Assembly: GCF_014201655.1 (NCBI RefSeq)
Contig: NZ_JACHEX010000004.1
Location: 1-64,000, forward strand
Length of the DNA: 64,000 nt
Reading direction: 5' to 3'
Source of the DNA: Thermosipho japonicus
GTDB lineage: Bacteria > Thermotogota > Thermotogae > Thermotogales > Fervidobacteriaceae
Position numbers and translations under genes: made by a program. This document shows positions 1-8,404 of this stretch, one piece after another. The stretch's first letter is position 1. Every line of letters starts with the position of its first letter. Below the pieces are notes generated by a model. It ran no database searches, was not told the origin of the DNA, and saw only the letters and a list, made by a program, of their open reading frames with translations.

Positions 1-39
1 GGGGTTCGCCCCTTGCGAGAGTAGGTAGTGCCCGGGGTT
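1..39 (+). rRNA. rrf: 5S ribosomal RNA, 3' end only
   Basis: The first ~39 bases match the 3' end of a bacterial 5S rRNA: a GGGG-TTCG-CCCC hairpin, then the conserved GCGAGAGTAGGTAGTGCC segment and a closing CCCGGGG that would pair with the 5' end lying outside the window. A strong terminator follows at 64-97. The rest of the rRNA operon must lie upstream of the window. Confidence 0.85.
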
Positions 40-63
40 TGTTATGTTAATACTTCTTACTTG

Positions 64-98
64 AACCTCTCCATCTGCGGAGAGGTTTTTTGTTTTTT
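64..98 (+). terminator. Rho-independent terminator of the rRNA operon
   Basis: A 9-bp perfect stem (64-72 with 79-87) with a 6-nt loop is followed by a T-rich tract. It lies 25 bp after the 5S rRNA and fits as the end of the rRNA transcription unit. Confidence 0.85.
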
Positions 99-456
99 CT
101 AAAACTTACTTGATACTATTTGTCATTTTTTTATTCTTTTTCAGATGTATTTGGTTTTATTTTTCTATTTTTCAATGTTTATACCACATGTCTTCATTAA
201 AATGAATCTGTGTTTGTAATTTTCACTTTTTACTTTTAATTCGTTTTATTCTGAAACATGCTGTATGAAATTACTGATAATCATCTTCTTTTTTTGATTC
301 TACTATCTTTACTTACTTTTATTCCCTTTCATTAGTTCTAACTTTAAAAAGGTTTGAATATATTAATATTTTATCTGTAGTTATTAACTTTTGTTTTTTT
401 CTTGCTCTAATTTTTATATTATTATATTTTATAAATTGTCATAAAAAGTTTGAATT
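99..456. other. Intergenic region with no recognisable gene
   Basis: About 360 bp of very A+T-rich DNA between the 5S terminator and the 3' end of the oppositely oriented MMPL gene. I see no open frame with a ribosome-binding site, no tRNA and no strong hairpin. Any terminator for the MMPL gene would lie here, but none is obvious. Confidence 0.6.
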
Positions 457-2502
457 TTATTTTTTGAAACCTCTGTAAGGATTGTTAATTAGAGTAAATT
501 TCTTAAGTATATAAGGTTGAATAATAAGAGTAAAACTTAATCCTATTAAAATTCCGAAAATTATTAATAATGAAATTGATTTAAATAACTTTAAAGAGGA
601 GAATAATAAAACGGAGAAACCAAGTATGAGACCTATACCATTTGCAAGTATTGGTGGTCCTACGTTTATTACAGATTTTTCTGGAGATTTTGTATTTTTT
701 TCATCATTTGCAAGATGAATGGAATAGTCAATGACAAGTCCCATTAGTATACTCGATGTTATTGATGTTGAAACATCAAGATTGATTTTAAAAATAGTCA
801 TAAATATGAAATTAAATAGTGATGTAAATCCTATTGGAATTATTACACTTAATGTGATTCTAATTGATTTAAAAATTATAAATACCATAGCAAATATTAA
901 TATTCCTGCAAAAATGATTGACTTAATTTGTGCATTTAATATATTTTTATTTATATCATTCCAAATTAGTGCAGAACCAGCAACGTAATATTTGTAAGGT
1001 GTTATTTCCTTTAGTATATTTAAAATTTCATCTATATTTTCATATCCTTTTTTTGTTAAGTTAATTATAATTCTAATTTTTGAATTTGAAGATATGTAAT
1101 ACTTTAACAATGGATTATTTTTTGAAAAACTGTAAAGAATTGGTATTGGAATATCAATTGGAAAATTTGTATTAGAGACATATTCAGTATTTTCTAAAGT
1201 TTCTAAAATATTTTTAATTTTTTTATTGTCGCTTGCAATAAATGGTGAGTTTTTTTCTAAAACTAAAAATATGGGTTCTCTAAAATTAAAAAATTGCTCC
1301 ATTATATTATAGGCTTTTCCAATTTTTGAATCTTTTGAGAAATAAGAAATCATATCTGATTTTATTGAAATATTTTTAATTAATAATGGTGATATGATTG
1401 CAATTACTATAAAAATAATTAGTAAGGTAAAAGAAATTTTGTCGCCAAAATACTTTATACCAAAATTTATTGGCCTTTTTTTTGGGTTTGTATTTTTAAA
1501 AATTTCTTTACTAAAACTGAATATTAATAAAACGTTTATTATAAGACCTATAGATACTAATAATCCTAGCTCCTTAAATGATTCTATATTTACAAATAAA
1601 AATGATAAAAATCCTGCAACAGTTGTTAGCATTGAAAATATAATAGGAATTTGAATATGTTTTTTAGTTTTTTCAAAATCTTTGATTCTAAAGTACGCAT
1701 TATAGTAATGAAGACCATATCCTGAACCAATAATTAATAAAAATGAAAATATCATAACTGTTAATGTGTTTAATGGTCTATTAAATAAAAATATAATGGA
1801 AACTGTAAAAATAGAAGAAATTATGGGGGCAAAGACTGAAAAAAAAGCAACTTTAAGTGATTTTGTTTGAAAATAGAAAAAGAACAATATTAGTAATAAC
1901 ATGATAACTGGATAAATATACATTTGCTTTAACAATTCTTTAAAAAGCTCACTATCAATTACTGGCTCACCAAAAAGATAATAATTTTCAAAGAATTTTT
2001 TTATATGGTTTTCAATTTTAGTGATGTATTTTCTCGCATCTATATTTTGTTTAAATGTCAAATTTATAATTGAATATTTTCCATCTTTACTGATTAAATT
2101 ACCTGCGTTTTTATCAGTTAAAATTTCTTTTTGTAGAACATTATCTTTTATGTAGGTTGTTATAGAAAAACCAACAATTTTTGGAAAATTTGCAGGAGAT
2201 ATAATTGTAGATATGTAAGGTTCATTTAATAACTCACTCGTTAGATTTAAAAGTTTTTTTGTATTTTCTTTATTGAAGAAGCCATTATCCGAATAAATAA
2301 TGACAAATAGTGAATTGCCATCGTTAAAGTCTTTTGAGAGCTTTGCAAAATTTTTAACACTTTCATTGTCAATTTCATTTAATGATTTTCCATACTTAAA
2401 TCCCGGTAAAAATACATCAGGGCCAGTGTATATTGAACCTTTTATAAAAATTATTACAAGAGATATAATAAAAAATGCTAAAAAAATTATAAATTTTTTC
2501 AT
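457..2502 (-). CDS. RND/MMPL-family exporter
   Basis: 681-residue polytopic membrane protein of the RND superfamily (MMPL/HpnN-like branch). It begins with a hydrophobic segment (MKKFIIFLAFF), has a large extracytoplasmic loop (about residues 35-190), a block of membrane helices (about 190-330), a second extracytoplasmic loop and a second membrane block at the C-terminus, i.e. the duplicated 1+5, 1+5 RND layout in one short chain. Such proteins use ion gradients to export lipids or hydrophobic compounds; the substrate cannot be read here. The start is placed at 2502 because GAGGAGGG precedes it; the open frame runs 38 codons further upstream without an RBS. A perfect inverted repeat lies 80-100 bp upstream. 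An IS110 element sits behind its promoter region. Confidence 0.85.
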   Translation of the reverse strand: MKKFIIFLAFFIISLVIIFIKGSIYTGPDVFLPGFKYGKSLNEIDNESVKNFAKLSKDFNDGNSLFVIIYSDNGFFNKENTKKLLNLTSELLNEPYISTIISPANFPKIVGFSITTYIKDNVLQKEILTDKNAGNLISKDGKYSIINLTFKQNIDARKYITKIENHIKKFFENYYLFGEPVIDSELFKELLKQMYIYPVIMLLLILFFFYFQTKSLKVAFFSVFAPIISSIFTVSIIFLFNRPLNTLTVMIFSFLLIIGSGYGLHYYNAYFRIKDFEKTKKHIQIPIIFSMLTTVAGFLSFLFVNIESFKELGLLVSIGLIINVLLIFSFSKEIFKNTNPKKRPINFGIKYFGDKISFTLLIIFIVIAIISPLLIKNISIKSDMISYFSKDSKIGKAYNIMEQFFNFREPIFLVLEKNSPFIASDNKKIKNILETLENTEYVSNTNFPIDIPIPILYSFSKNNPLLKYYISSNSKIRIIINLTKKGYENIDEILNILKEITPYKYYVAGSALIWNDINKNILNAQIKSIIFAGILIFAMVFIIFKSIRITLSVIIPIGFTSLFNFIFMTIFKINLDVSTSITSSILMGLVIDYSIHLANDEKNTKSPEKSVINVGPPILANGIGLILGFSVLLFSSLKLFKSISLLIIFGILIGLSFTLIIQPYILKKFTLINNPYRGFKK

Positions 2503-2581
2503 ATTAAATCCCTCCTCGTATAATAAGTTTAGTAAAAAGTATAAATTGGTCATTGAAAAGTAAATAGTGTTATGTAATTTC

Positions 2582-2603
2582 AAATAGTTAATTTTAACTA
2601 TTT
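2582..2603. repeat. Perfect 22-bp inverted repeat upstream of the MMPL gene
   Basis: Two 10-bp arms (2582-2591 AAATAGTTAA and 2594-2603 TTAACTATTT) separated by 2 bp. It lies about 80-100 bp before the MMPL start codon, a plausible place for a dimeric repressor operator, but close to the IS110 left end, so it could also belong to insertion-related sequence. Confidence 0.5.
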
Positions 2604-2639
2604 TGTTTATTATCATACACCTCTGGTAAAATAGTTTTA

Positions 2640-2782
2640 GGTTTCTCCTCCTTGAGACTTAGGTCTCTTAAATAAGATTGCCTAACTAGAGTGCATCTTT
2701 TTACTTGCCGGAAAATGTTTTTCCTCGTATTCTTATATACCGCGAGGTTGTAAAATGTGTACTCAATACCGAGGTGATTTCT
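2640..2782 (+). ncRNA. Candidate IS110 bridge RNA region
   Basis: The leader before the transposase contains successive short hairpins: GAGAC/GTCTC (2654-2667), GGAAAA/TTTTCC (2710-2724) and CCTCG/CGAGG enclosing a 15-nt loop (2723-2747). IS110-group elements are known to transcribe a structured bridge RNA from the noncoding end next to the transposase start; its internal loops pair with target and donor DNA. That this leader does so is inferred from position and hairpins only. Confidence 0.35.
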
Positions 2783-3881
2783 ATGGCTATTTTAGCTATT
2801 GATGTTTCAAAGAGCTCTCTGTCTTTTTACTCTAACTTTATTGGCAAAGGTTTTGTTGATAACTCTCCTCAAGGCATTTTTGACTTGTTTAACAAAGGGC
2901 CTGAGGCTTCTTCTGACTTTATTCTTGTTCTTGAATCCACGGTGTTTATTCTTTTGATGTTGCAAATTATTTCTTTCAAAATCATATCCCTGTCTTTTGG
3001 GTTAAAACTGACAAAATTGATGCTAAACTCATTTTTGATATTGCTTCTAAATTCCCTGATTCTTTAGTCCCTTTTGTTAATAACTCATATATCATTAGTG
3101 AGCTACGTAATCTTACAAGACTTTATTTAAAACTTAACGAAGATATTGCCAGACTAAAACTCAGACTTTATTCATATGGTTCTTTGTACTTCCCAAAACT
3201 TGATTTTAAATTGAACAAAACATATGAATCATTGCTTAAAGATTTTACAGTTGAAGAAATTGCTACTATGCCTCTTGAAGAATTATTTGAGTATATAACC
3301 AAAGTTTCTAGACACATTGTTTCTTCTAAAGATTTGGCTGAAAAGATTCAATCTCTTGCCAAAAATGCCTTGAGGTTATCTCCTAATCCTTCTAATACTT
3401 TAAGGCTTTCTATTGTATCCACTATCGAATTAATCCAACATTATGAAAAGCAAATCAATTTAGTAAAAAAAGAAATAAGTAAATTAATTAAAAGAATTCC
3501 AAATACTCTAACTACAGTCAAAGGAATAGGTGATATCACTGCTGCTGGTATAATTGCTGAAATAGGTGATATCAATCGTTTTAGAAATGCTTCAGCTTTA
3601 GCTTCGTATGCCGGCCTTGTATGGAACATTAAACAAAGTGGTAACTACAAATCAGAGAATACTCAACTAACCAAAAAAGCAAATAAGTACCTTAGAACAT
3701 ACCTTGGGCAGCAAATTCACTAAGAATATATGATCCAATTTTCAAAGACTATTATCGAAGAAAATATGTTCAAACAACTACACACAAACATATGAGAGCT
3801 CTTATTTTAAGTGCAAGAAAGCTGGTAAATTTGGTGTATTACTTACTCAAAAACAACGTACCTTATGTACCTAATAGATAG
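2783..3881 (+). pseudogene. IS110-family transposase, two frameshifts
   Basis: Read across two single-base losses this would be a transposase of about 366 residues. The N-terminal RuvC-like DEDD domain shows AIDVSK (first Asp), ESTGVYS (Glu) and KTDKIDAK (Asp residues). The C-terminal Transposase_20 domain shows TVKGIGDITAAGI and SYAGLV followed by a QSG Ser motif, then RALILSARKLV near the end. The first break is at 2941-2942, where GG replaces an expected GGG after ESTG. The second is at 3706-3708 after KYLRTYLG, where one base is missing, giving an early stop at 3723; the last 50 codons continue in the next frame to a stop at 3881. Both breaks are in G runs, so sequencing error must be excluded before calling the gene dead. 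Confidence 0.85.
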
Positions 3882-3989
3882 ATGTAAATAGTTTAAGAAA
3901 GAATGTTATTTACAAATAAGAATATTTAATTCTCAAAAGCCATATTATATGACTAAATATTTTTGTTTTTCTCTCTATTTCTTACTTGA

Positions 3990-4433
3990 CTACTTACCGG
4001 AAATCTCAATTTCTTCAGCATTTATTACAGCCTCAATTATAATGTCTTTATATTTACTCCATTCTTCTATGGCCTGTCTTTTTGAAAGATGTTGTTTACA
4101 TTTTTCATTAGATTTTGGTTCTAAAAGAAGACAGCCACTTGGTCGTTCATTATATTTAAGTTTACAACCTGTTTTTGTTAAAAAAACGCATTCGCCAGAA
4201 ATTGAATGATCAAAGATCAAGTTTTCTTTTCCTTTAACTGCAGGCCTTACAAAATATTCTTCTTTTTTTCTGTCATTCCAATCAATTGCCCATTTTCCAG
4301 ACTTTAGGGCTTGGGTGAGTTTTTGAAATATTTCTTCTTTGTTATTTCCAAAATCTTTAGGGAGGGCAATTCCTGGATAACTTTTACAACATTTACCACC
4401 ACATTTTTTACAAATTTTTTCGTTAATAAACAT
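3990..4433 (-). CDS. YkgJ-type Cys-cluster protein (putative metal-binding)
   Basis: 147-residue soluble protein of the YkgJ/UPF0153 zinc- or iron-chelating family. Cysteines near the N-terminus (CKKCGGKCC) and later (CVFLTKTGC, GCLLLEP) form the family's CxxCxxxCC plus CxxxxxxC pattern; the family function is poorly defined. The start is taken as the ATG at 4433, 6 nt after AAGGTG; an in-frame GTG at 4442 lies within that Shine-Dalgarno. The gene overlaps the 3' end of dnaE by 11 bp, so it is the last gene of the rpe-dnaE unit and probably translationally coupled. Confidence 0.75.
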   Translation of the reverse strand: MFINEKICKKCGGKCCKSYPGIALPKDFGNNKEEIFQKLTQALKSGKWAIDWNDRKKEEYFVRPAVKGKENLIFDHSISGECVFLTKTGCKLKYNERPSGCLLLEPKSNEKCKQHLSKRQAIEEWSKYKDIIIEAVINAEEIEISGK

Positions 4434-6906
4434 TTTTTTCACCTTCTACGAAGATTATATATTCATCTAAAACAGGTCTTGCATTTTTTATTTTTATTCT
4501 TTTTTCTTTAAGTGAAACATATTCAAATTCATTGCCCTTTTCAATATCTTCTTTAGAATTTAGTTTTTCAATTTCGTACAAAATTTTTCTTCGACCTTGA
4601 AAGATTAAAAAATCTTTCTCGGGTATAATCGTATATTCACCATCAGGTACGTTTAATTTTATAGTAGAAATTCCATCTGTTGCATATCCGCCAATTACTG
4701 AAACATGGGATGCGATTTTTTGATTTCGAGATAATGCTAAAGAAAGAGGAGACAATTTGTTTTCGAACTTTTCTACAGGTTTTGAAATACAAAATCCTAC
4801 AGTTGTATATTCCATGTCGCATCGTTCCCATCTTTTTTCTGTTTTGTATTCGTTGGAAAACTTTTTCCCAAAGAGTGAACTAGATATTTCTAACATTTTT
4901 GTATTAATTCCGGTTCTTAATTCTTTTAACTGAACAAGAAGTGCTCGTCTGCTATCTGATAGGTAATCAAAGCTTCCAATTTTTATAAGCGACTCTATAA
5001 CTGAATAATTGATGTTCGAATTTTTGTGCAAGAAATTTTGTAATGAATCGTAAGGTTTGTTTTTGATGATTTGCAACCCAGTTTTTTCATTAATTCCAGA
5101 AATTAAGGTTATAGGAATTTCGAAAATATTATTTTCTAAATTTTCTAATTCGTTTTGAGTAAGGTTTGGTGGAATAACTTTAAATCCCCTTGAATGAAGT
5201 TCTAAAATCAATTTTTCAGATTTTGAAGAATCATATTTTAAAATTGTTTTGTAAAACTGTTTTGGAAAATGAGTTTTAAAATATGATAGATAGTATGTTA
5301 TATGAGCATAAGCAATTGCATGAGATTTGTTAAAAGCATATTCTGAAAATTCTATTATAGTCTCTATCAATTCATTTACAGTATTTGGATTAAGCTTTTT
5401 CAACAGTCCCTCTTTTAATTTTTTTAAGAGAGGTTTCATAATTTGCTTGTCTTTTTTGGAAACCGCCTTTCTAAAAACATCTGCTTCTTCTTCTGAAAAA
5501 TCTGCATAATCAGTAGCTATTTTCATTATTTGTTCTTGGAATATTAGTACACCATTAGTATCTTTGAGAACATCTAATTTCTGTGAGCTATTTTCAATTT
5601 TTGAATTGGCATATTTTTTATCTATTCCAGCCTTTAAAGGACCAGGTCTATTTAAAGACAAAGCTATAGACAATTCTTTTATATTTCTAGGTTTTATGGT
5701 TCTAATAACCTTTTTTCCTATATTGCTATCAAGTTGGAATATACCGTTCGTAAAACCTTTTGAGATTAAATGGAACGTTTTTTGATCATTTAACCTTGGA
5801 GCTCCAAATTTTTTCTCAAGTTCTGATAAAATAGTAAGAGTTTTCAAACCAAGTAGATCAAATTTAATATATCCAATTTTATTAAGTGATTCCATATCCC
5901 ATTCTATTGTTTGTTCTTTTATAGGAGCATTAATCTTTTCTTTGGAGATGATTATTCCAGCAGCATGAACACTTTTATGTATTGGAAGGTTTAAAAGATA
6001 TTTGATTTTGTCCGATGAAATTTTATTCTCATACGCAATTTTTTTTAAAGTTTTTTCTCCAATACTTGAAAATGTTGTAATGTAATATACATATTTAAAT
6101 TCTTCCCTAATCTTTTCAATTAATAACTTTCTTTTTGTATCTTCCACATCTAAATCAATATCAGGTGGTTCATTCCTACCTTTATTTAAAAACCTTTCAA
6201 ACAGTAGATCATATTTAATGGGATCTATGCTTGTTATTCTAAGAAAATATGAAACTAATGAACCAACGGCACTTCCACGTCCAGGTCCAATTTTTATATT
6301 ATTCTTTTTCGCTATATTAATAATTTTATAAACTGTATAAAAGTAATCAACAAAATTTTTTTCTTTTATTATTGAGACTTCTTTTTCTATTCTTTTTTTG
6401 TAGATGGGATTCTTAACATTTCTAAATTCAAGAAAGTTTTTGTTTGCCTTCGGAAGTACTTGATCTGATTTTATGTTGTAATCTGATACTTGTAGGTTAC
6501 AGTAAATCTTTTTTAAAACTCCTTTTTCTACAGGATTACAACCTAAAAATTTTGAAAAAATCTCGTATAAATACCTTTGACCTGGAAGATAATAAGCAAA
6601 ATATATGTCATCTAAAGGGATGTAATTTAGGTTTATTTTTGAAAAATCATTTTTGTTATATGCTTCAAACAGCTCGTATAATTCATATGTATTTTTTGCA
6701 TAAAATACTTTATTATTATGCTTAAATGAAATAATAGGTTTTATACCATAGCTTTTACATATTTCAATAAATTTAATAGTAGCATGAAAATTAGTATCGC
6801 AAAGCATTAAGCATTTTGCTCCATTAATACTCGCATATTTAACTGTGTCTTCAATTTTTAAAATTGATCCTGAAAATGAATATGGACTAACTATTGCAGT
6901 GATCAT
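4423..6906 (-). CDS. dnaE: DNA polymerase III alpha subunit, short DnaE type
   Basis: 827 residues, much shorter than E. coli DnaE (1160), with the length typical of Thermotogales DnaE, which coexists with a PolC. Order: a reduced PHP-like domain (about 1-100), the C-family polymerase core with PGRGSAVGS, the catalytic PDIDLD motif (about 247-252) and the third Asp in KFDLLGL (about 349), the finger region with FQEQIMKI, an HhH-like segment (SGINEKTG), and a short C-terminus. The PHP metal ligands are lost: the usual HxH at the N-terminus is replaced by SPY and the TDH motif by CDT, so proofreading by this domain is unlikely. The start overlaps the rpe stop (ATGA) and has no own Shine-Dalgarno, which indicates coupling. 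Confidence 0.93.
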   Translation of the reverse strand: MITAIVSPYSFSGSILKIEDTVKYASINGAKCLMLCDTNFHATIKFIEICKSYGIKPIISFKHNNKVFYAKNTYELYELFEAYNKNDFSKINLNYIPLDDIYFAYYLPGQRYLYEIFSKFLGCNPVEKGVLKKIYCNLQVSDYNIKSDQVLPKANKNFLEFRNVKNPIYKKRIEKEVSIIKEKNFVDYFYTVYKIINIAKKNNIKIGPGRGSAVGSLVSYFLRITSIDPIKYDLLFERFLNKGRNEPPDIDLDVEDTKRKLLIEKIREEFKYVYYITTFSSIGEKTLKKIAYENKISSDKIKYLLNLPIHKSVHAAGIIISKEKINAPIKEQTIEWDMESLNKIGYIKFDLLGLKTLTILSELEKKFGAPRLNDQKTFHLISKGFTNGIFQLDSNIGKKVIRTIKPRNIKELSIALSLNRPGPLKAGIDKKYANSKIENSSQKLDVLKDTNGVLIFQEQIMKIATDYADFSEEEADVFRKAVSKKDKQIMKPLLKKLKEGLLKKLNPNTVNELIETIIEFSEYAFNKSHAIAYAHITYYLSYFKTHFPKQFYKTILKYDSSKSEKLILELHSRGFKVIPPNLTQNELENLENNIFEIPITLISGINEKTGLQIIKNKPYDSLQNFLHKNSNINYSVIESLIKIGSFDYLSDSRRALLVQLKELRTGINTKMLEISSSLFGKKFSNEYKTEKRWERCDMEYTTVGFCISKPVEKFENKLSPLSLALSRNQKIASHVSVIGGYATDGISTIKLNVPDGEYTIIPEKDFLIFQGRRKILYEIEKLNSKEDIEKGNEFEYVSLKEKRIKIKNARPVLDEYIIFVEGEKNVY

Positions 6907-7544
6907 TTTTTCAAAAGTTTACTAAACTGCTCTAAATTGTTATTTTTAAAAATACCATATCCCATTACAAGTATGTCTGCACCAGCTGAAGAAACAACAT
7001 CAGCATTGGTTTCATTAATCCCACCGTCAACTGCAATTGAAAAGTTTAAGCCATATTTTTCTTTCCAATTTTTTAGTGTTTTTATTTTTTCAATTGACTT
7101 TGCAATAAATTTTTGACCTGAAAATCCTGGGTTTACACTCATTACTAGCACACCGTCTAAAAAAGGTATAATTTCTTCAATCAAGTATAAAGGTGTACCG
7201 GGGTTTAATGCAACAAATGCTTCAAAACCGTATTCTTTAATTCTTGATATCAATCTGTGTATATGATATGTAGTTTCTAAATGAACAGTAATTCTTTGAA
7301 TATCATACTCTTTTAGTTTCTCAACATGAAATTCAGGGTTTGTTACCATAAGATGAACATCTATAGGTAGATTGGTGCAGTTTTTAACAGCTTCTATTAA
7401 GGGATAGCCAAATGTTAAGTTGGGAACAAAATGTCCATCCATAGTGTCAAAGTGAATTTCGTCAATGAATTTTTCAATTCTTTTAATTTCACTTTCAAGA
7501 TTTGATAAGTTTGCAGCAAGTATTGACCCACTTAACTTAACCAT
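6903..7544 (-). CDS. rpe: Ribulose-phosphate 3-epimerase
   Basis: 213 residues, the normal size. Interconverts ribulose 5-phosphate and xylulose 5-phosphate in the pentose phosphate pathway. Visible motifs of the TIM barrel: SGSILAANL at the N-terminus, HFDTMDGHFVPNLTFG (metal His and catalytic Asp), DVHLMV, MSVNPGFSGQKF and AVDGGI (second catalytic Asp and phosphate binding). GAGGAGG lies 6 nt before the ATG. First gene of a three-gene unit with dnaE and the YkgJ-like gene, driven from the divergent promoter region at 7569-7587. Confidence 0.95.
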   Translation of the reverse strand: MVKLSGSILAANLSNLESEIKRIEKFIDEIHFDTMDGHFVPNLTFGYPLIEAVKNCTNLPIDVHLMVTNPEFHVEKLKEYDIQRITVHLETTYHIHRLISRIKEYGFEAFVALNPGTPLYLIEEIIPFLDGVLVMSVNPGFSGQKFIAKSIEKIKTLKNWKEKYGLNFSIAVDGGINETNADVVSSAGADILVMGYGIFKNNNLEQFSKLLKK

Positions 7545-7568
7545 GCTTTTTCCTCCTCAAAAATTTTA

Positions 7569-7577
7569 TGCTATAAT
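7569..7577 (+). promoter_or_regulatory. Extended -10 promoter for the PNP gene
   Basis: TGCTATAAT, a perfect extended -10 box, 25 nt before the TTG start. The transcript would begin only a few bases before the Shine-Dalgarno (AAAGGAGGTG, 7588-7597), giving a leader of roughly 20 nt. Confidence 0.65.
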
Positions 7578-7578
7578 T

Positions 7579-7587
7579 ATTATAACA
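7579..7587 (-). promoter_or_regulatory. Extended -10 promoter for rpe-dnaE
   Basis: On the minus strand these bases read TGTTATAAT, a perfect extended -10 box, 35 nt from the rpe ATG. It abuts, back to back, the extended -10 of the divergent PNP gene. No clear -35 is visible. Confidence 0.65.
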
Positions 7588-7602
7588 AAGGAGGTGCAAA
7601 AA

Positions 7603-8403
7603 TTGAATGAAAAAATAAAAGAAACTGTTGAATTTATAAAAAATCAAATAAGAATTTTACCTGATATTGGATTAATATTAGGTTCAGGATTGGGATTTTT
7701 AGCTGATAAAATTGAAAATTCCTCAGAAATATCGTATAAGGACATCCCTAATTTCCCGTATTCTACCGTTCCTGGTCATGAAGGAAAATTAGTATTTGGT
7801 AATTTGTCAGGTAAAAATGTTGTAGTTTTAAAAGGAAGATTTCATTTATACGAAGGTTGGAATCCTGAAACAATAAAGTTTGTAATTTATACATTAAGAG
7901 AATTGGGTGTTAAGAAATTACTTATTACTAATGCGGCAGGTGGAATAAATAGAGATTTTGAGCCTGGAGATGTTGTATTAATAAAAGATATAATCAATTT
8001 TCAATTTAGAAATCCTTTAAGAGGTCCAAATAATGAATATTTTGGACCGAGATTTCCTGATATGTCCAGTGTAGTTGATTTTGAATGGTATGAAAAGGTC
8101 AAGAAAGAGTTTCCTAACTTAAAAGAAGGTGTCTATATGGCAGTTTTAGGTCCAAGCTATGAAACTCCTGCCGAAATTAGAGCATTTAAAAGATTAGGTG
8201 CGGATTTAGTTGGGATGTCAACTGTTCCTGAAATTATTGCTGCAAAGCATTGTGGTATTAAAACATTGTCTTTTTCATGTGTAACTAATATGGCTGCTGG
8301 AATTTTGGATGTACCTTTATCTCATAAAGAGGTTGTTGAAGTTGCAAATAGGGTTAAAGATACATTTTCAAAGATTATTTTAAAAACTCTGGAGGTGCTC
8401 TAA
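7603..8403 (+). CDS. punA: Purine nucleoside phosphorylase (trimeric type)
   Basis: 266 residues. Phosphorolyses purine nucleosides such as inosine and guanosine to base and ribose 1-phosphate, in salvage. Family motifs: LGSGLG (phosphate-binding Ser), VPGHEG, LKGRFHLYEG, NAAGGIN, GPSYETPAEIR with the purine-site Glu, and VGMSTVPE, all typical of the PNP/MTAP family 2. The start is the TTG at 7603, 5 nt after AAAGGAGGTG. The open frame extends upstream to 7465, but that part runs through the promoter and antisense to rpe. The next gene begins 1 bp after its stop, so they are co-transcribed. Hpt, GuaB and MtaD elsewhere in the window serve the same purine economy. Confidence 0.9.
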   Translation: MNEKIKETVEFIKNQIRILPDIGLILGSGLGFLADKIENSSEISYKDIPNFPYSTVPGHEGKLVFGNLSGKNVVVLKGRFHLYEGWNPETIKFVIYTLRELGVKKLLITNAAGGINRDFEPGDVVLIKDIINFQFRNPLRGPNNEYFGPRFPDMSSVVDFEWYEKVKKEFPNLKEGVYMAVLGPSYETPAEIRAFKRLGADLVGMSTVPEIIAAKHCGIKTLSFSCVTNMAAGILDVPLSHKEVVEVANRVKDTFSKIILKTLEVL

Positions 8404-8404
8404 T

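Larger units (their letters stand above)
2620..3900 (+). mobile_element. IS110-family insertion sequence (defective)
   Basis: An IS110-type DEDD transposase reading frame (2783-3881), broken by two frameshifts, with a noncoding leader of 130-160 bp. IS110 elements lack terminal inverted repeats and usually make no target duplication, so the ends cannot be fixed from one copy; the limits are estimates between the MMPL upstream region and the 3' end of the YkgJ-like gene. The longer noncoding stretch is on the 5' side of the transposase, as in the IS110 (not IS1111) subgroup. Confidence 0.7.
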
